Positions 54,620-63,927 are shown, counted from the first letter of the stretch. The stretch is 64,000 nt of DNA from Burkholderiaceae bacterium (GCA_004322135.1 SCSG01000020.1:1-64000), one strand, 5' to 3'. A program made the numbers and translations. The notes: generated by a model from the sequence alone, not told the origin.

Positions 54620-55258
54620 TTACGCCGTGGCGGCCTCTGGGTTGAGGGCTGCACGTCCTTGCACGAGAGCTGCAGCCATCTGTGCAATGTGCCGACCCTG
54701 GAAGCGCGCGCCATCCAGTTCGTTGGCGCTGGGCTGACGCGATCCGTCGCCGTTGGCGATGGTGCTTGCGCCATAGGGGCTGCCACCCGTTACCTGGCTG
54801 TTGTCGGTTTGCCCCACGAAAGAATAGGGCAGGCCTACGACCGCCATACCCAGATGCAGCAGGACCGTGTGGAATGACAAGATGGTGCTTTCCTGGCCAC
54901 CGTGCTGGGTGGCGGTAGACGTGAATACACCACCTATTTTACCGACAAGTGCGCCGCTGGCCCATAGGCCGCCCAATTGGTCCAGGAAATTTTTCATTTG
55001 CGCCGCCATGTTTCCAAAGCGCGTGGGCGTGCCAAAAATAATGGCGTCGTAATCGGCCAGCTCGGCGGGGGTGGCAATGGGTGCCGCCTGATCCATCTTG
55101 TAATGGCTGTTTTTGGCGACGGCTTCGGGGACGAGCTCGGGGACGCGCTTGACGACGACTTCGGTGCCGGCAATGGAGCGTGCGCCTTCGGCTTCGGCGT
55201 TCGCCATGGTTTCAATGTGGCCATAAGCGGAGTAATAGAGGACGAGAATCTTGGACAT
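54620..55258 (-). CDS. wrbA: NAD(P)H:quinone oxidoreductase, WrbA type
   Basis: A 212-residue flavodoxin-like FMN enzyme that reduces quinones by two electrons. [24 protein letters not shown] binds FMN phosphate; [17 protein letters not shown] and [17 protein letters not shown] are WrbA motifs. The ATG at 55258 gives the usual N-terminus. It is slightly longer than most (~200). Confidence 0.95.
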   Translation of the reverse strand: MSKILVLYYSAYGHIETMANAEAEGARSIAGTEVVVKRVPELVPEAVAKNSHYKMDQAAPIATPAELADYDAIIFGTPTRFGNMAAQMKNFLDQLGGLWASGALVGKIGGVFTSTATQHGGQESTILSFHTVLLHLGMAVVGLPYSFVGQTDNSQVTGGSPYGASTIANGDGSRQPSANELDGARFQGRHIAQMAAALVQGRAALNPEAATA

Positions 55259-55382
55259 GTTGGTTCCTGTTTGTGGTGAAGGCTGTATGTGCGGGTGCAA
55301 GTACAGCGTAGAGGTTGGAAAAAGGTCCACACGCAGGCCGCCACGATTGGCGGTCTGGGTGGGCGTACAGGTTGCGGCGGGG

Positions 55383-56081
55383 TTACGGCAGGTCGAACAC
55401 CAGCACTTCGGCGTTGTTGCCGTCGGACAGCGTCAGCACGGTTTCTTCGGCAATCTTCACGCCGTCGCCGGCTTTCAGCGGTTGGCCGTTGAGTGTCAGT
55501 TCGCCACGCGCCACGTGCACGTATGCGTTGCGGCCAGGAGTCACCGTGTGTTCGACGCGTTCGTCGCCGTCGAGCAGCGCGGCGTAGATCGACGCGTCCT
55601 GCACGATAGTCAGCGAGCCGTCGCGGCCATCGGGTGACACTACCAGCCGTAGTTGGCCGCGCTTGTCAGCGGCATCGAAAAACTTTTCCTGGTAGTTGGG
55701 CTTTATCCCGGTGAACTTGGGTACTATCCAGATTTGCAGCAAGTGCACGAGGTCGGTGTGCGAGTGATTGAACTCGCTGTGGCGCACGCCGGTGCCCGCG
55801 CTCATGACTTGTACGTCACCAGGGCGGATGACCGAGCCGGAGCCCATGGAGTCTTTATGTTCCAGCGCGCCGTCCAGCACGTAGGTAATGATTTCCATGT
55901 CGCGATGGCCATGGGTGCCGAAGCCTTCGCCCGGTTGTATGGTGTCGTCGTTGATGACGCGCAGGGCGCTCCAGCCCATTTGTTTGGGGTCGAAGTATTC
56001 TGCGAACGAAAACGTATGGTGACTGTTCAGCCAGCCATGTTGAGCGTGGCCGCGATCAGCGGCTTGGCGTAGTTCGAGCAT
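55383..56081 (-). CDS. Pirin family bicupin
   Basis: A 232-residue protein close to E. coli YhhW (quercetinase activity in vitro). Metal ligands are visible in THGHRDMEI (HxH) and [10 protein letters not shown] (His and Glu). GGAG precedes the ATG. It is first in a pirin-wrbA-small protein unit divergent from a LysR gene. Confidence 0.93.
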   Translation of the reverse strand: MLELRQAADRGHAQHGWLNSHHTFSFAEYFDPKQMGWSALRVINDDTIQPGEGFGTHGHRDMEIITYVLDGALEHKDSMGSGSVIRPGDVQVMSAGTGVRHSEFNHSHTDLVHLLQIWIVPKFTGIKPNYQEKFFDAADKRGQLRLVVSPDGRDGSLTIVQDASIYAALLDGDERVEHTVTPGRNAYVHVARGELTLNGQPLKAGDGVKIAEETVLTLSDGNNAEVLVFDLP

Positions 56082-56290
56082 GTGGATCTCCGGTTAATGG
56101 CGGTTTGAATGACTGGGGGTGCAGGACTGCCTTTTTGGGGCTGCCCGGGGTATCCGTGCGCAAGAAAATGATCTTTCGCCGCGCGGGCCCCGCCCGCTGT
56201 CTTCGCATTGCCAGTGAACTTACGAACTTCAATGAAGCTATTCTATGTCTTATAAATTAGATAAAAAAGCGCTATTATTCGATCAATTCA

Positions 56291-56305
56291 ATCTATTTTT
56301 TAGAT
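56291..56305. promoter_or_regulatory. LysR-type dyad in the pirin/LysR divergent region
   Basis: ATCTA-TTTTT-TAGAT, containing a T-N11-A pattern, in an AT-rich segment 13 bases before the LysR ATG. A position over its own promoter suits autoregulation. Confidence 0.5.
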
Positions 56306-56317
56306 GTTATTAGAATA

Positions 56318-57211
56318 ATGCGTATTCCCAAGACCACGTTGGAGCAATGGCGCGTGTTGCAAGCCATTGTGGAGTGCGGCAGCTACGCCCAGGCGGCCGA
56401 AGTGCTGCATCGCAGCCAATCGTCGGTCAGTTACGCGGTGGCCCGCCTGCAGGAACAGGTAGGGGTTGAACTGCTGGCGATTGAAGGCCGCAAGGCCCGG
56501 CTTACCGGAAATGGCAAAGTGCTTTTGAGAAACGCCATGGGCTTGCTGGACGAGGCGCAGCGGCTGGAGCAACTGGCGCAAAGCCTGGGCCGCGGCCGCG
56601 AGGCCGAGGTACGGCTGGTGGTGGACGTTGCCTTTCCTACTGCGCTGCTGCTCGAGGCGCTGACGCGTTTCACGCAGGTGGCCGAAGGAACGCGCGTGCA
56701 GCTTACCGAGGTTGTCCTGTCGGGCGCCGATGAAGCGCTGCTTGATCAGAGCGCCGATATCGTTATTGGTACGTATGTGCCAGCAGGCTACTTAAGCAAC
56801 GTGCTGCTGGATGTCGAGTTTGTGGCGGTGGCGCATCCCTCGCATCCTTTGCATCGGCTTGACCGCACGCTTACCGCCGACGATCTGCGGCGGTACATGC
56901 AGATTGTGATTCGCGATTCGGGCAAGACCCATCCGCGCGATGCAGGCTGGCTTGGGTCCACGCAGCGCTGGACGGTAACCAGCATGGAAACGTCGCTGTC
57001 CATGGTGGATGCAGCGCTGGGCTTTGCCTGGCTGCCCCGGCACATACTGCAAAAGCGTCTGGAGCAGGGCAGCCTGTGGCCACTGCCGCTGGACGAAGGC
57101 CAGGTGCGCCGTGCCCCGCTGTATTTGACGTTTGCCTGCGCCGGCCAGGCAGGTCCGGCGACGCTTCAGCTGGCTTCCCTGGTGGAAGACGTGGCGAAAG
57201 CCGCTACATAA
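56318..57211 (+). CDS. LysR-family transcriptional regulator
   Basis: A 297-residue regulator with N-terminal HTH (TLEQWRVLQAIVECGSYAQAAEVLHRSQSSVSYAVARLQEQVGVELL) and a periplasmic-binding-like effector domain. It is divergent from the pirin-wrbA operon and is the likely regulator of it. Confidence 0.93.
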   Translation: MRIPKTTLEQWRVLQAIVECGSYAQAAEVLHRSQSSVSYAVARLQEQVGVELLAIEGRKARLTGNGKVLLRNAMGLLDEAQRLEQLAQSLGRGREAEVRLVVDVAFPTALLLEALTRFTQVAEGTRVQLTEVVLSGADEALLDQSADIVIGTYVPAGYLSNVLLDVEFVAVAHPSHPLHRLDRTLTADDLRRYMQIVIRDSGKTHPRDAGWLGSTQRWTVTSMETSLSMVDAALGFAWLPRHILQKRLEQGSLWPLPLDEGQVRRAPLYLTFACAGQAGPATLQLASLVEDVAKAAT

Positions 57212-57273
57212 ACAGCGCGGGTTTTCACCCGTGCTGTGGTTCGAACCTTTGCTGCGCAAAGGTGTGGCGCTTG

Positions 57274-58047
57274 TCAGCGTTTGGCGCCAACCATGGCGAA
57301 CATGGCGCCTTGGGGATCAAGGCATTGGGCGACCCAGCTTCCGGTGGGCACTTGTTCGGGGCCGAAGAGGATTTTGCCGCCGCCTTGTTCGACGCGTTCC
57401 ATCGATGTATCCATAGAGGCAACGTTGAAGTAGTAAAGCCAGAAGGGCGCTGGCCTTTCCGGCACTTTTTTCATCACGGCGCCAATGGTTTCACCACCTG
57501 TTGCGAACATCTGATAAGTACCCATCGAGCCCATGTCCATGGACCGGGACTTGGCCCAGTTGAAAAGGCCCGCATAGAAGTCGAAGGCTTTGTCGGCATC
57601 GCTTGCATGCAGCTCGTGCCAGCCTATATGGCCTGGTTCGTCGGGTGCCGCCTGATTGGGCGGTGGCTCGCCCGTTCCGTGGAACAGGGCAAAGGCCGCG
57701 CCCTGAGGATCGGCCACGGCGGCGAAGCGACCGACGCCGGGGATGTCGGTGGCGGCATGGTGAACGGCCCCGCCCTTCGCAGTAACTTGTGCCTGGCAGG
57801 CATCAACGTCACTGACTCCCACGTAGCCCATCCATCCAGGCCGGGCACCTTGAGCGCGCGCCTCGTCGGGCAAGGTCATCAGTCCCGCGATCATCGTTGG
57901 CCCTGCACTGAGCAGCGTATACGACATGCCGGGCATGCCGGCGTCTTTCGAGTCCCAGCCAATAACGCTGCGGTAGAACGATTCGGCTGCTTTGCTGTCG
58001 CTGGTCATCAATTCGTACCAGACAAATTTCCCCTGAGGTTCAGACAT
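57274..58047 (-). CDS. VOC family (glyoxalase-like) protein, two domains
   Basis: A 257-residue tandem VOC-fold protein: FVWYELMTSDSKAAESFYRSVIGW in the first half and IGWHELHASDADKAFDFYAGLFNW in the second. The ATG at 58047 has AGGAG eight bases before it. The reaction is unknown; it is not close enough to glyoxalase I to claim that. Confidence 0.92.
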   Translation of the reverse strand: MSEPQGKFVWYELMTSDSKAAESFYRSVIGWDSKDAGMPGMSYTLLSAGPTMIAGLMTLPDEARAQGARPGWMGYVGVSDVDACQAQVTAKGGAVHHAATDIPGVGRFAAVADPQGAAFALFHGTGEPPPNQAAPDEPGHIGWHELHASDADKAFDFYAGLFNWAKSRSMDMGSMGTYQMFATGGETIGAVMKKVPERPAPFWLYYFNVASMDTSMERVEQGGGKILFGPEQVPTGSWVAQCLDPQGAMFAMVGAKR

Positions 58048-58336
58048 GGCGTTGCTCCTGCGGTTCGTTGGGTTGGTCGACAAACACCGGGCTGCAGGAT
58101 ATCTTTATACCTGCAGTCGCGGTCCAGCTTCGTGGCATTGAGTAACGACCCATGACTGTGATGGAACAGAAATGTTCAGCCAGGCGTGGCGCGATTCGCG
58201 GCCGGCAAAACATGCTTGACGTTTTTTTTATGACAGGATATCTTGTATACAATATACGTTTGGCCTTGATCTGACGCAGCGTTCGTGACGGGGTCGATCG
58301 CCTCTTGTGCGTGGTGTTTCAATTTGAAGAATTGCC
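58048..58336. other. Divergent regulatory region, VOC gene / molybdoenzyme
   Basis: A 289-base region with the promoter and the GntR-type operator of the molybdoenzyme gene. No gene is seen in it. Confidence 0.5.
58216..58252 (+). promoter_or_regulatory. Promoter with GntR-type operator (site 1)
   Basis: TTGACG (-35, 58216-58221), a 17-base spacer and TATCTT (-10, 58239-58244). The perfect palindrome TTGTATACAA (58243-58252) overlaps the -10 box, as expected for repression. The same palindrome lies in front of the nitrilase operon. Confidence 0.65.
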
Positions 58337-59362
58337 ATGTCCGTAGATAAATGTGAAATGGCGTGGGTGAAGCCGCCCATGCTTATCAATAATTTCCCGA
58401 TGAACATCCCGGCACGCGAGCTTACCAGCCGAATCACGCCGGTCGACAAGATGTTCGTGCTGGCGGCAACGGGCATACCGCAGGTGGATGTGGACCAATG
58501 GCGCTTGCAGATTGGCGGCATGGTTTCACGTCCGATTACGCTGGATTTTCCGCGGCTCCTGAAGTATTCGAAAATCGAGCTCGAAGCCTGCCATGTGTGT
58601 GCCGGGAGTGCCGTGAACGCGCGTGCCGCGGTTCACCGGGTGGCCAACGTGGCGTGGGGTGGTGTCGCGCTGGTTGATCTCCTCGAGGGTACACAGCTGC
58701 GGACGTCGGCGAAATTCCTATGGGCCTACGGGCTGGATCATGGCACGTATCGCGAGCATGTGGTGAATTCGTACATCAAGGACATTCCTCTTGATCGATA
58801 TTTCATCGAGGACCTGATGGTCGCCTATGAATTGAACGGCAAGCCTCTGTCCCCCGAGCATGGCTATCCGGCGCGCCTGGTTGCCCCAGGGCTTTACGGT
58901 ACCAATATGGTGAAGTGGCTGACCTGCCTTTGGTTTTCCGACGAGCGTGCACCCGGCGCGTTCACGCATGAGTTCTATAACGATCCGGAACTTGGGGCTG
59001 ACGGCAATGCCACAGGCAGGATGTTGCCCGTGTGGGAAGTGCAGCCGGACGCCATATTGGTTGGTCCGCAGGCGGGGGTCAAAGTAGGCGAGGAAACGCT
59101 GCTGTGGGGATGGGCCTGGTCAGGATGCGACGTGGTCCGGGTGGAAGCCAGCACGGATGGCGGGGCCACCTGGCAGCGCACGCGCCTGCAGGCGCGGGAG
59201 CATGAAGCCTGGCAGCGCTTCGATCTGCCCTGGACGCCCACGGCGGCCGGCAGGCACGCGTTGGTGGTGCGTGCCACGGACAGTCATGGCGTGACGCAGC
59301 CCTCTGTAAGTGCTCGCAATGCTCAGTTCCGCTGCCAGGTGGACGTCGAGGATGCGGCTTGA
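58337..59362 (+). CDS. Sulfite oxidase-fold molybdopterin oxidoreductase
   Basis: A 341-residue Mo-enzyme with the oxidoreductase molybdopterin-binding domain (about 50-225) and a C-terminal Ig-like dimerisation domain (about 230-335). The Mo-ligating Cys is in ACHVCAGSAVNARA, which differs from the common CAGNxR wording. GYPARLVAPGLYGTNMVKWLTCL is a conserved family segment. There is no Tat signal, so it is cytoplasmic or exported with a partner. Substrate unknown; sulfite or S-oxides are possible. It is probably in the GntR regulon of this cluster. Confidence 0.9.
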   Translation: MSVDKCEMAWVKPPMLINNFPMNIPARELTSRITPVDKMFVLAATGIPQVDVDQWRLQIGGMVSRPITLDFPRLLKYSKIELEACHVCAGSAVNARAAVHRVANVAWGGVALVDLLEGTQLRTSAKFLWAYGLDHGTYREHVVNSYIKDIPLDRYFIEDLMVAYELNGKPLSPEHGYPARLVAPGLYGTNMVKWLTCLWFSDERAPGAFTHEFYNDPELGADGNATGRMLPVWEVQPDAILVGPQAGVKVGEETLLWGWAWSGCDVVRVEASTDGGATWQRTRLQAREHEAWQRFDLPWTPTAAGRHALVVRATDSHGVTQPSVSARNAQFRCQVDVEDAA

Positions 59363-59906
59363 CGATCCGCACAACGGCTGCTGGAGCAAGCGCTTGGCTG
59401 GTCTGACTGAGTTCCGTCGGCGCAGCGGACGAGTGCGTCTGGCTGGAGTTGTGCAGGAGAACCTTCAGAGCACGAGGCCGTTGCGTCAGGTTGTCTTGTA
59501 GGGGAGGTAGTCGTACGCACCCACACCTTGCACGCTAATAAAACGGCAGGGCCCGGGCCCTGGATTGAAGGGCCGGTGGGCAGTGCCCACGTCCACCTTG
59601 GCCGATTCACCTACGTCAAGCTCGATGTCGGGCTGTCGCCTGCCACTGGATATTTCAATGCGTCCGACTTGCAGGTGCCCTTCCAGGCAGTAAAAAATGT
59701 CGAAAATATTCGAGTGGCTGTGCCAGGGAATCTCTTCTTTTGCGGCCAGCAGGAATTCCTTGACGTAAACGTCGGTGCCCTTGGCCACCAGCTTGCGTGA
59801 CGATATCGTGAAATTGGTGCTTTGCTCTTCCTGAGCCGCGAAGCGTTTCGTAGTAACCATTCGATTTCCGCAAATGAGTCAAGGCAGGTGGACGTCGTGG
59901 ATGCGG
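59336..59906. repeat. 22-base direct repeat flanking the cupin gene
   Basis: CAGGTGGACGTCG-x-GGATGCGG occurs at 59336-59357 (end of the molybdoenzyme gene, x = A) and 59885-59906 (between cupin and GntR genes, x = T), same orientation, 21 of 22 bases identical. Confidence 0.6.
59486..59860 (-). CDS. Cupin-domain protein
   Basis: A 124-residue single-domain cupin. The metal-site histidines are in IPWHSHSNIFDIFYCLEG (HxH) and a later VDVGTAHRPFNPG. It has no signal peptide. It lies 61 bases downstream of the GntR gene, in the same direction, and is probably co-transcribed with it. It could be an oxygenase, an isomerase or a binding protein. Confidence 0.88.
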   Translation of the reverse strand: MVTTKRFAAQEEQSTNFTISSRKLVAKGTDVYVKEFLLAAKEEIPWHSHSNIFDIFYCLEGHLQVGRIEISSGRRQPDIELDVGESAKVDVGTAHRPFNPGPGPCRFISVQGVGAYDYLPYKTT

Positions 59907-59921
59907 TCCGATCGTTGGAGG

Positions 59922-60713
59922 TCAGCCTTGCGCGGCACGCAACTGTTTTACTACTTCGCCGCCGTGCTTGAAGATGTGTGCCCTGAGAATCTCTTTGGCC
60001 TTGTGGGCGTCGTGGCAGCCGCACGCCTTTGCGATCTGGCGGTGTTCTTCAAGGACCACTTCCCATTCGAGGCGATTCGCGTGCAGGGGTGTTGCCTTTG
60101 CCGCACCGCGTGCTGTGTGGGCCTGCGCTGTATTGAGTCGTGTGCGCAGCTGGCGTGCAAAAAGCTGATGCAGGTTTTCGATGGTGGTCAGCAACCGCGG
60201 CCGTTCCGCCACGTTGTAAATGCGTTTGTGGAAGGCCCAGTTCATGCTGCCCCAGCGCGATTCGAATTCCTCTTGCAGGTCTTCGTTGCCTGCTGGCGGC
60301 ATCTTGCGTTGTGACTCGGTCACAAGCTTCAAGGCGTCGTCCAGATCCTTTTTGGTGAAATTCTCGGCGGCCAGTTCCAGTGCCAGGCTTTCCAGCGCGA
60401 AGCGCATTTCCAGGATTTCGTTGAAGTCGTCCGCTGACAGGCTGGTGACAATGACACCGCGCCGCGGTTGTGTTTCGACCAGGCCCTCGCCTTCCAGCTT
60501 GAGAAGGGCTTCACGCACCGGGATGCGGCTTACGCCAAGCTGTTTGGCCAGATCCGCCTGACGCAAGGTAGTACCACCTGCCAGGGCGCCATCCAGGATC
60601 GCTTGCCGCAAGATGCGCGAGATGCTTTCGGCCGCTGTTGGAGATTGTGCGGAGAAGCCGGCAAGGTAGGAGTTGAGGTTCATGGATGGCGGGATAGCGA
60701 TGGATTGCGGCAT
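59922..60713 (-). CDS. GntR-family regulator (FCD domain) of the nitrilase cluster
   Basis: A 263-residue regulator: winged helix (TTLRQADLAKQLGVSRIPVREALLKLEGEGLVETQPRRGVIVTSL) and FCD domain (FNEILEMRFALESLALELA ... NWAFHKRIYNVAERPRL ... EHRQIAKA). The ATG at 60713 has AAGGA nine bases before; the longer frame upstream is non-coding. It is divergent from the nitrilase gene. The palindrome TATTGTATACAATA between them, repeated before the molybdoenzyme gene, is its likely operator. Confidence 0.92.
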   Translation of the reverse strand: MPQSIAIPPSMNLNSYLAGFSAQSPTAAESISRILRQAILDGALAGGTTLRQADLAKQLGVSRIPVREALLKLEGEGLVETQPRRGVIVTSLSADDFNEILEMRFALESLALELAAENFTKKDLDDALKLVTESQRKMPPAGNEDLQEEFESRWGSMNWAFHKRIYNVAERPRLLTTIENLHQLFARQLRTRLNTAQAHTARGAAKATPLHANRLEWEVVLEEHRQIAKACGCHDAHKAKEILRAHIFKHGGEVVKQLRAAQG

Positions 60714-60730
60714 TTTAACCGGTCCTTCCG

Positions 60731-60770
60731 TTGACACGTGGATATTGCTTTGTGTATATTGTATACAATA
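60731..60770 (+). promoter_or_regulatory. Nitrilase promoter with GntR-type operator (site 2)
   Basis: A perfect TTGACA (-35, 60731-60736), 18-base spacer and TATATT (-10, 60755-60760). The perfect 14-bp palindrome TATTGTATACAATA (60757-60770) overlaps the -10 box. Binding would repress the nitrilase operon and probably the divergent GntR gene too. Confidence 0.75.
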
Positions 60771-60832
60771 CGGGTTGAAATTCAAGGTGTCGGAGCCGAG
60801 GGGTAGGTGGTGGGCTTTCGTCGAGGGGTGTG

Positions 60833-61855
60833 ATGGGAATGGAACAGAAGTTTCGGGTGGGGGTGGCGCAGCTAAGGCCTGCGCGCGACGCGCAGGATGC
60901 GGTAGAACGCATTGCGCAGATGGCGGCCGACGCCGCCACGAAGCATGTGCGTCTGGTGTTGTTTCCAGAGGCGTATGTGGGCGGCTACCCACGCGGGTCA
61001 GGCTTTGGGACGCTGGTGGGCCAGCGCACTGACTCTGGCCGTGAACAGTTCCAGCGGTATTGGGAGGCGGCGATCGACGTGCCGGGCAAGGAATGTGAGC
61101 AGCTTGGAGAAATCGCGCGACGCCATGAAACGATACTCGTCGTCGGTGTGATCGAACGGGAACTGGGCACGCTGTACTGCACGGTGGTGTTTTTCTCGGC
61201 CGGCGGTGTGCTTTTGGGGAAACATCGCAAGCTGATGCCCACGGGTGCCGAGCGGCTGATCTGGGGGTTTGGCAATGGTTCGACCATGCCGGTGCTCGAC
61301 ACGCCGGTCGGCAAGGTGGGGGCGCTGATCTGCTGGGAAAACTACATGCCGTTGATGCGCACGGCGCATTACGCCAAGGGTATCGAGATCTATTGTGCCC
61401 CTACGGCTGACGGCCGCGACACGTGGTTGCCGACGATGCGGCACATTGCGATGGAAGGGCGCTGCTTCGTGCTTTCAGCCAATCAGTTTGCGCGCCAGAG
61501 CGACTATCCGAAGGCTTCTTTCAGTGAATCGTCGGCCGGTGGGGCCGATCCCATAGTTTCGCGCGGCGGCAGTTGCATCGTCGACCCGTTCGGCAAGGTG
61601 CTTGCCGGGCCGGACTTCGAGGGTGAGGCATTGCTGGTGGCGGAGGTTGATCGGGGTGCCATCGCGCGCGCGAAATATGACCTTGACGCGGTGGGCCACT
61701 ACGCTCGTCCAGACGTGTTTTCGCTGCAGGTGAATGAATCGGACACCCGGCCCGTTGTGTTTCACTCGACTACCGGGGCGCAGGCCGCGGTCACCGGTCC
61801 GAAAGATTTCACGGACGCCGGGCAAGCAACTTTCAAGAAAAAAATTTCAACGTAA
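60833..61855 (+). CDS. Nitrilase
   Basis: About 340 residues with the complete nitrilase triad: Glu46 in FPEAYVGGYPRG, Lys133 in KHRKLMPT and Cys167 in ICWENYMPLMR. These are the wordings of true plant/bacterial nitrilases, so it should hydrolyse a nitrile (R-CN) to an acid plus ammonia in the cytoplasm. GAGGGG at 60823-60828 allows starts at 60833 or 60839. It is first in an operon with a dehydrogenase and a reductase gene, under a GntR-type operator. Confidence 0.93.
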   Translation: MGMEQKFRVGVAQLRPARDAQDAVERIAQMAADAATKHVRLVLFPEAYVGGYPRGSGFGTLVGQRTDSGREQFQRYWEAAIDVPGKECEQLGEIARRHETILVVGVIERELGTLYCTVVFFSAGGVLLGKHRKLMPTGAERLIWGFGNGSTMPVLDTPVGKVGALICWENYMPLMRTAHYAKGIEIYCAPTADGRDTWLPTMRHIAMEGRCFVLSANQFARQSDYPKASFSESSAGGADPIVSRGGSCIVDPFGKVLAGPDFEGEALLVAEVDRGAIARAKYDLDAVGHYARPDVFSLQVNESDTRPVVFHSTTGAQAAVTGPKDFTDAGQATFKKKIST

Positions 61856-61865
61856 GGTCAAGAGA

Positions 61866-62945
61866 ATGACTACAGTGGGTGCAACCACCTATCGCATTGC
61901 CGTGATTGCGGGCGATGGAATTGGCAAGGAAGTGGTTCCCGAAGGGCAGCGTGTCCTTGATGTGGCGGCGCGCCGGTTTGGTTTTTCACTGCACTATGAC
62001 GCGTTCGACTGGAGCTGCGACTATTATTTGCAGCATGGCCGCATGATGCCCGAAGATGGCCTCGCCCAGATTCGTCACCATGACGCCGTCTTTCTGGGTG
62101 CTGTGGGGTTTCCCGGTGTGCCCGATCACGTCTCCCTTGGCGGGTTGCTGCTGGCGATTCGACGCGGCTTTCAGCAGTATGCCAATATCCGCCCCATACG
62201 CCTGATGCCCGGTGTCCGGTCCCCGCTGGCTGACCGCAAGCTGGGCGACATAGACATGATTGTGGTGCGAGAAAATACCGAAGGCGAATATTCCAGTATT
62301 GGGGGCCTGATGGCAGTGGATACGCCCGAGGAGGCCGCCATTCAGGTCAGTACGTTTTCGCGAAAGGGCGTGGACCGCATTCTGAAATATGCGTTTGAAA
62401 CGGCGCGCCAGCGCAAGGCAAAGCACGTCACGTCTGCGACCAAATCCAATGGCCTGGCCATTACCATGCCGTATTGGGACAAGCGTTTCAAGCTTATGGC
62501 AGAGCACTACCCCGACGTGAAGACAGATCAGTATCACATTGATATTCTGGCAGCGCAGTTCGTGATGAATCCACAACGCTTCGACGTCGTCGTCGCGTCC
62601 AACCTGTTCGGCGACATCTTGTCAGACCTTGGACCGGCCTGTACCGGGACGATAGGCATTGCCCCTTCCGCCAACCTGAATCCGGAAAAAGAGTTCCCTT
62701 CCATGTTCGAGCCTGTGCATGGTTCGGCGCCCGACATCTATGGGCAGAACATTGCCAACCCGATCGGCCAGATCTGGTCCGGGGCGTTGCTGCTGGAGCA
62801 TCTTGGCCAGGCGCAGGCTGCGGCGGCCATTGTGCGCGGCATCGAGCATGTTCTTCAATCGGGACCCAGGACGCGTGACATGGGCGGGAAGGCCTCGACG
62901 AGCGAGGTCGGACAGGCTATCGCCCAGGCTGTGGGAACGGTGTAA
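61866..62945 (+). CDS. Tartrate/D-malate dehydrogenase-type enzyme (isocitrate dehydrogenase fold)
   Basis: A 359-residue NAD-dependent beta-decarboxylating dehydrogenase: YRIAVIAGDGIGKEVVPEG, SCDYYLQHGRMMPEDGL (characteristic of the tartrate dehydrogenase/D-malate dehydrogenase group), VRENTEGEYSSIGG, SNLFGDILSDLGP and EPVHGSAPDI. It probably oxidises a 2-hydroxy acid such as D-malate or tartrate to a keto acid plus CO2. It starts 10 bases after the nitrilase stop; ribosome binding site AAGG. Confidence 0.92.
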   Translation: MTTVGATTYRIAVIAGDGIGKEVVPEGQRVLDVAARRFGFSLHYDAFDWSCDYYLQHGRMMPEDGLAQIRHHDAVFLGAVGFPGVPDHVSLGGLLLAIRRGFQQYANIRPIRLMPGVRSPLADRKLGDIDMIVVRENTEGEYSSIGGLMAVDTPEEAAIQVSTFSRKGVDRILKYAFETARQRKAKHVTSATKSNGLAITMPYWDKRFKLMAEHYPDVKTDQYHIDILAAQFVMNPQRFDVVVASNLFGDILSDLGPACTGTIGIAPSANLNPEKEFPSMFEPVHGSAPDIYGQNIANPIGQIWSGALLLEHLGQAQAAAAIVRGIEHVLQSGPRTRDMGGKASTSEVGQAIAQAVGTV

Positions 62946-62961
62946 TTCTAAAAGGAAACTC

Positions 62962-63903
62962 ATGAGAATTCTGATACTTGGTGCGGGTGGGATTGGTGGC
63001 ATCGTTGGTGGGCGATTGGCGCAAAATGGCGCGGACGTTACTTTCCTGGTGCGCGACGCTCGCAAGAAAATACTGGACGCGAAGGGCTTGCAAATCGAGA
63101 GCCCCTACGGCAATGCCTCTATTCCGGTCACAGCCAGGCTGGATAAAGAAATTACTGACCATTACGACTTGGTTCTGCTTGCCTGCAAGGCTTATGACCT
63201 TGACTCTGCGATTGCGTCGATTCGTCCCGCCATGGGGCCGTCGTCTTGTGTGCTGCCGATCCTGAACGGAATGGCACACATCAAGCGCCTCAACGACGAG
63301 TTCGGGGCGCAAAGGGTGCTGGGCGGCACCATCAAGATGCAGGCCACGCTCACTCCAGATGGAGGGGTGCGGCAGCTTAGCGACTGGCAGACGCTGACCT
63401 TTGGTGAACAGGATGGCCACGCGAGCCCGCGGACTGCCGAGTTCAAGGCTCTGCTGGACAAGACGGGTATTGATGTCAAGCTCACCGAGCATGTCATGCA
63501 GGCGCTGTGGTCGAAGATGGTTCATCTTGCGACCGCTGCGGGGATGACTTGTCTGATGCGCGCGAACATCGGAGAAATTGCCCGCACGCCCGAGGGTACG
63601 GCACTTCTGCGTCGCTTCCTGCTAATGAACGCAGATATTGCGGGCCATGCGGGCTATCGGCCCAATGACGAATTCCTTGAGGGGTATATGAAGCTGTTTG
63701 GTCAGACCGACGCGCGCTACGAGGCCTCGATGCTAAGGGACCTGGAGCGCGGCGGGCGTATCGAGTCGGAGCAGATCCTGGGTGACATGCTGGTCCAATG
63801 CCGTGCAGCGGGTCTTGACGATGCCTTGCATCTTGCCGCCTACACGCACGTCAAGTCCTACGAGCAAAGACGGGACGCGGGAAGGCTGCCGGGGCATTCG
63901 TGA
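62962..63903 (+). CDS. 2-dehydropantoate 2-reductase-family protein
   Basis: A 313-residue NADP-dependent reductase (ApbA/PanE fold): MRILILGAGGIGGIVGGRLAQNGADVTFLVRD, the conserved Lys in LACKAYDL and NGMAHIKRL, and a C-terminal helical domain. In a catabolic operon a keto-acid reductase or dehydrogenase on another substrate is more likely than pantothenate synthesis. AAAGGA precedes the ATG. Confidence 0.9.
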   Translation: MRILILGAGGIGGIVGGRLAQNGADVTFLVRDARKKILDAKGLQIESPYGNASIPVTARLDKEITDHYDLVLLACKAYDLDSAIASIRPAMGPSSCVLPILNGMAHIKRLNDEFGAQRVLGGTIKMQATLTPDGGVRQLSDWQTLTFGEQDGHASPRTAEFKALLDKTGIDVKLTEHVMQALWSKMVHLATAAGMTCLMRANIGEIARTPEGTALLRRFLLMNADIAGHAGYRPNDEFLEGYMKLFGQTDARYEASMLRDLERGGRIESEQILGDMLVQCRAAGLDDALHLAAYTHVKSYEQRRDAGRLPGHS

Positions 63904-63927
63904 TGGTGTGTCAAGGATGGAAGAAAA

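Noticed and set aside
57230-57265. GGTTCGAACC reminiscent of a tRNA T-arm
   Set aside because: No acceptor, D- or anticodon arms can be folded around it. No tRNA was found in the window.
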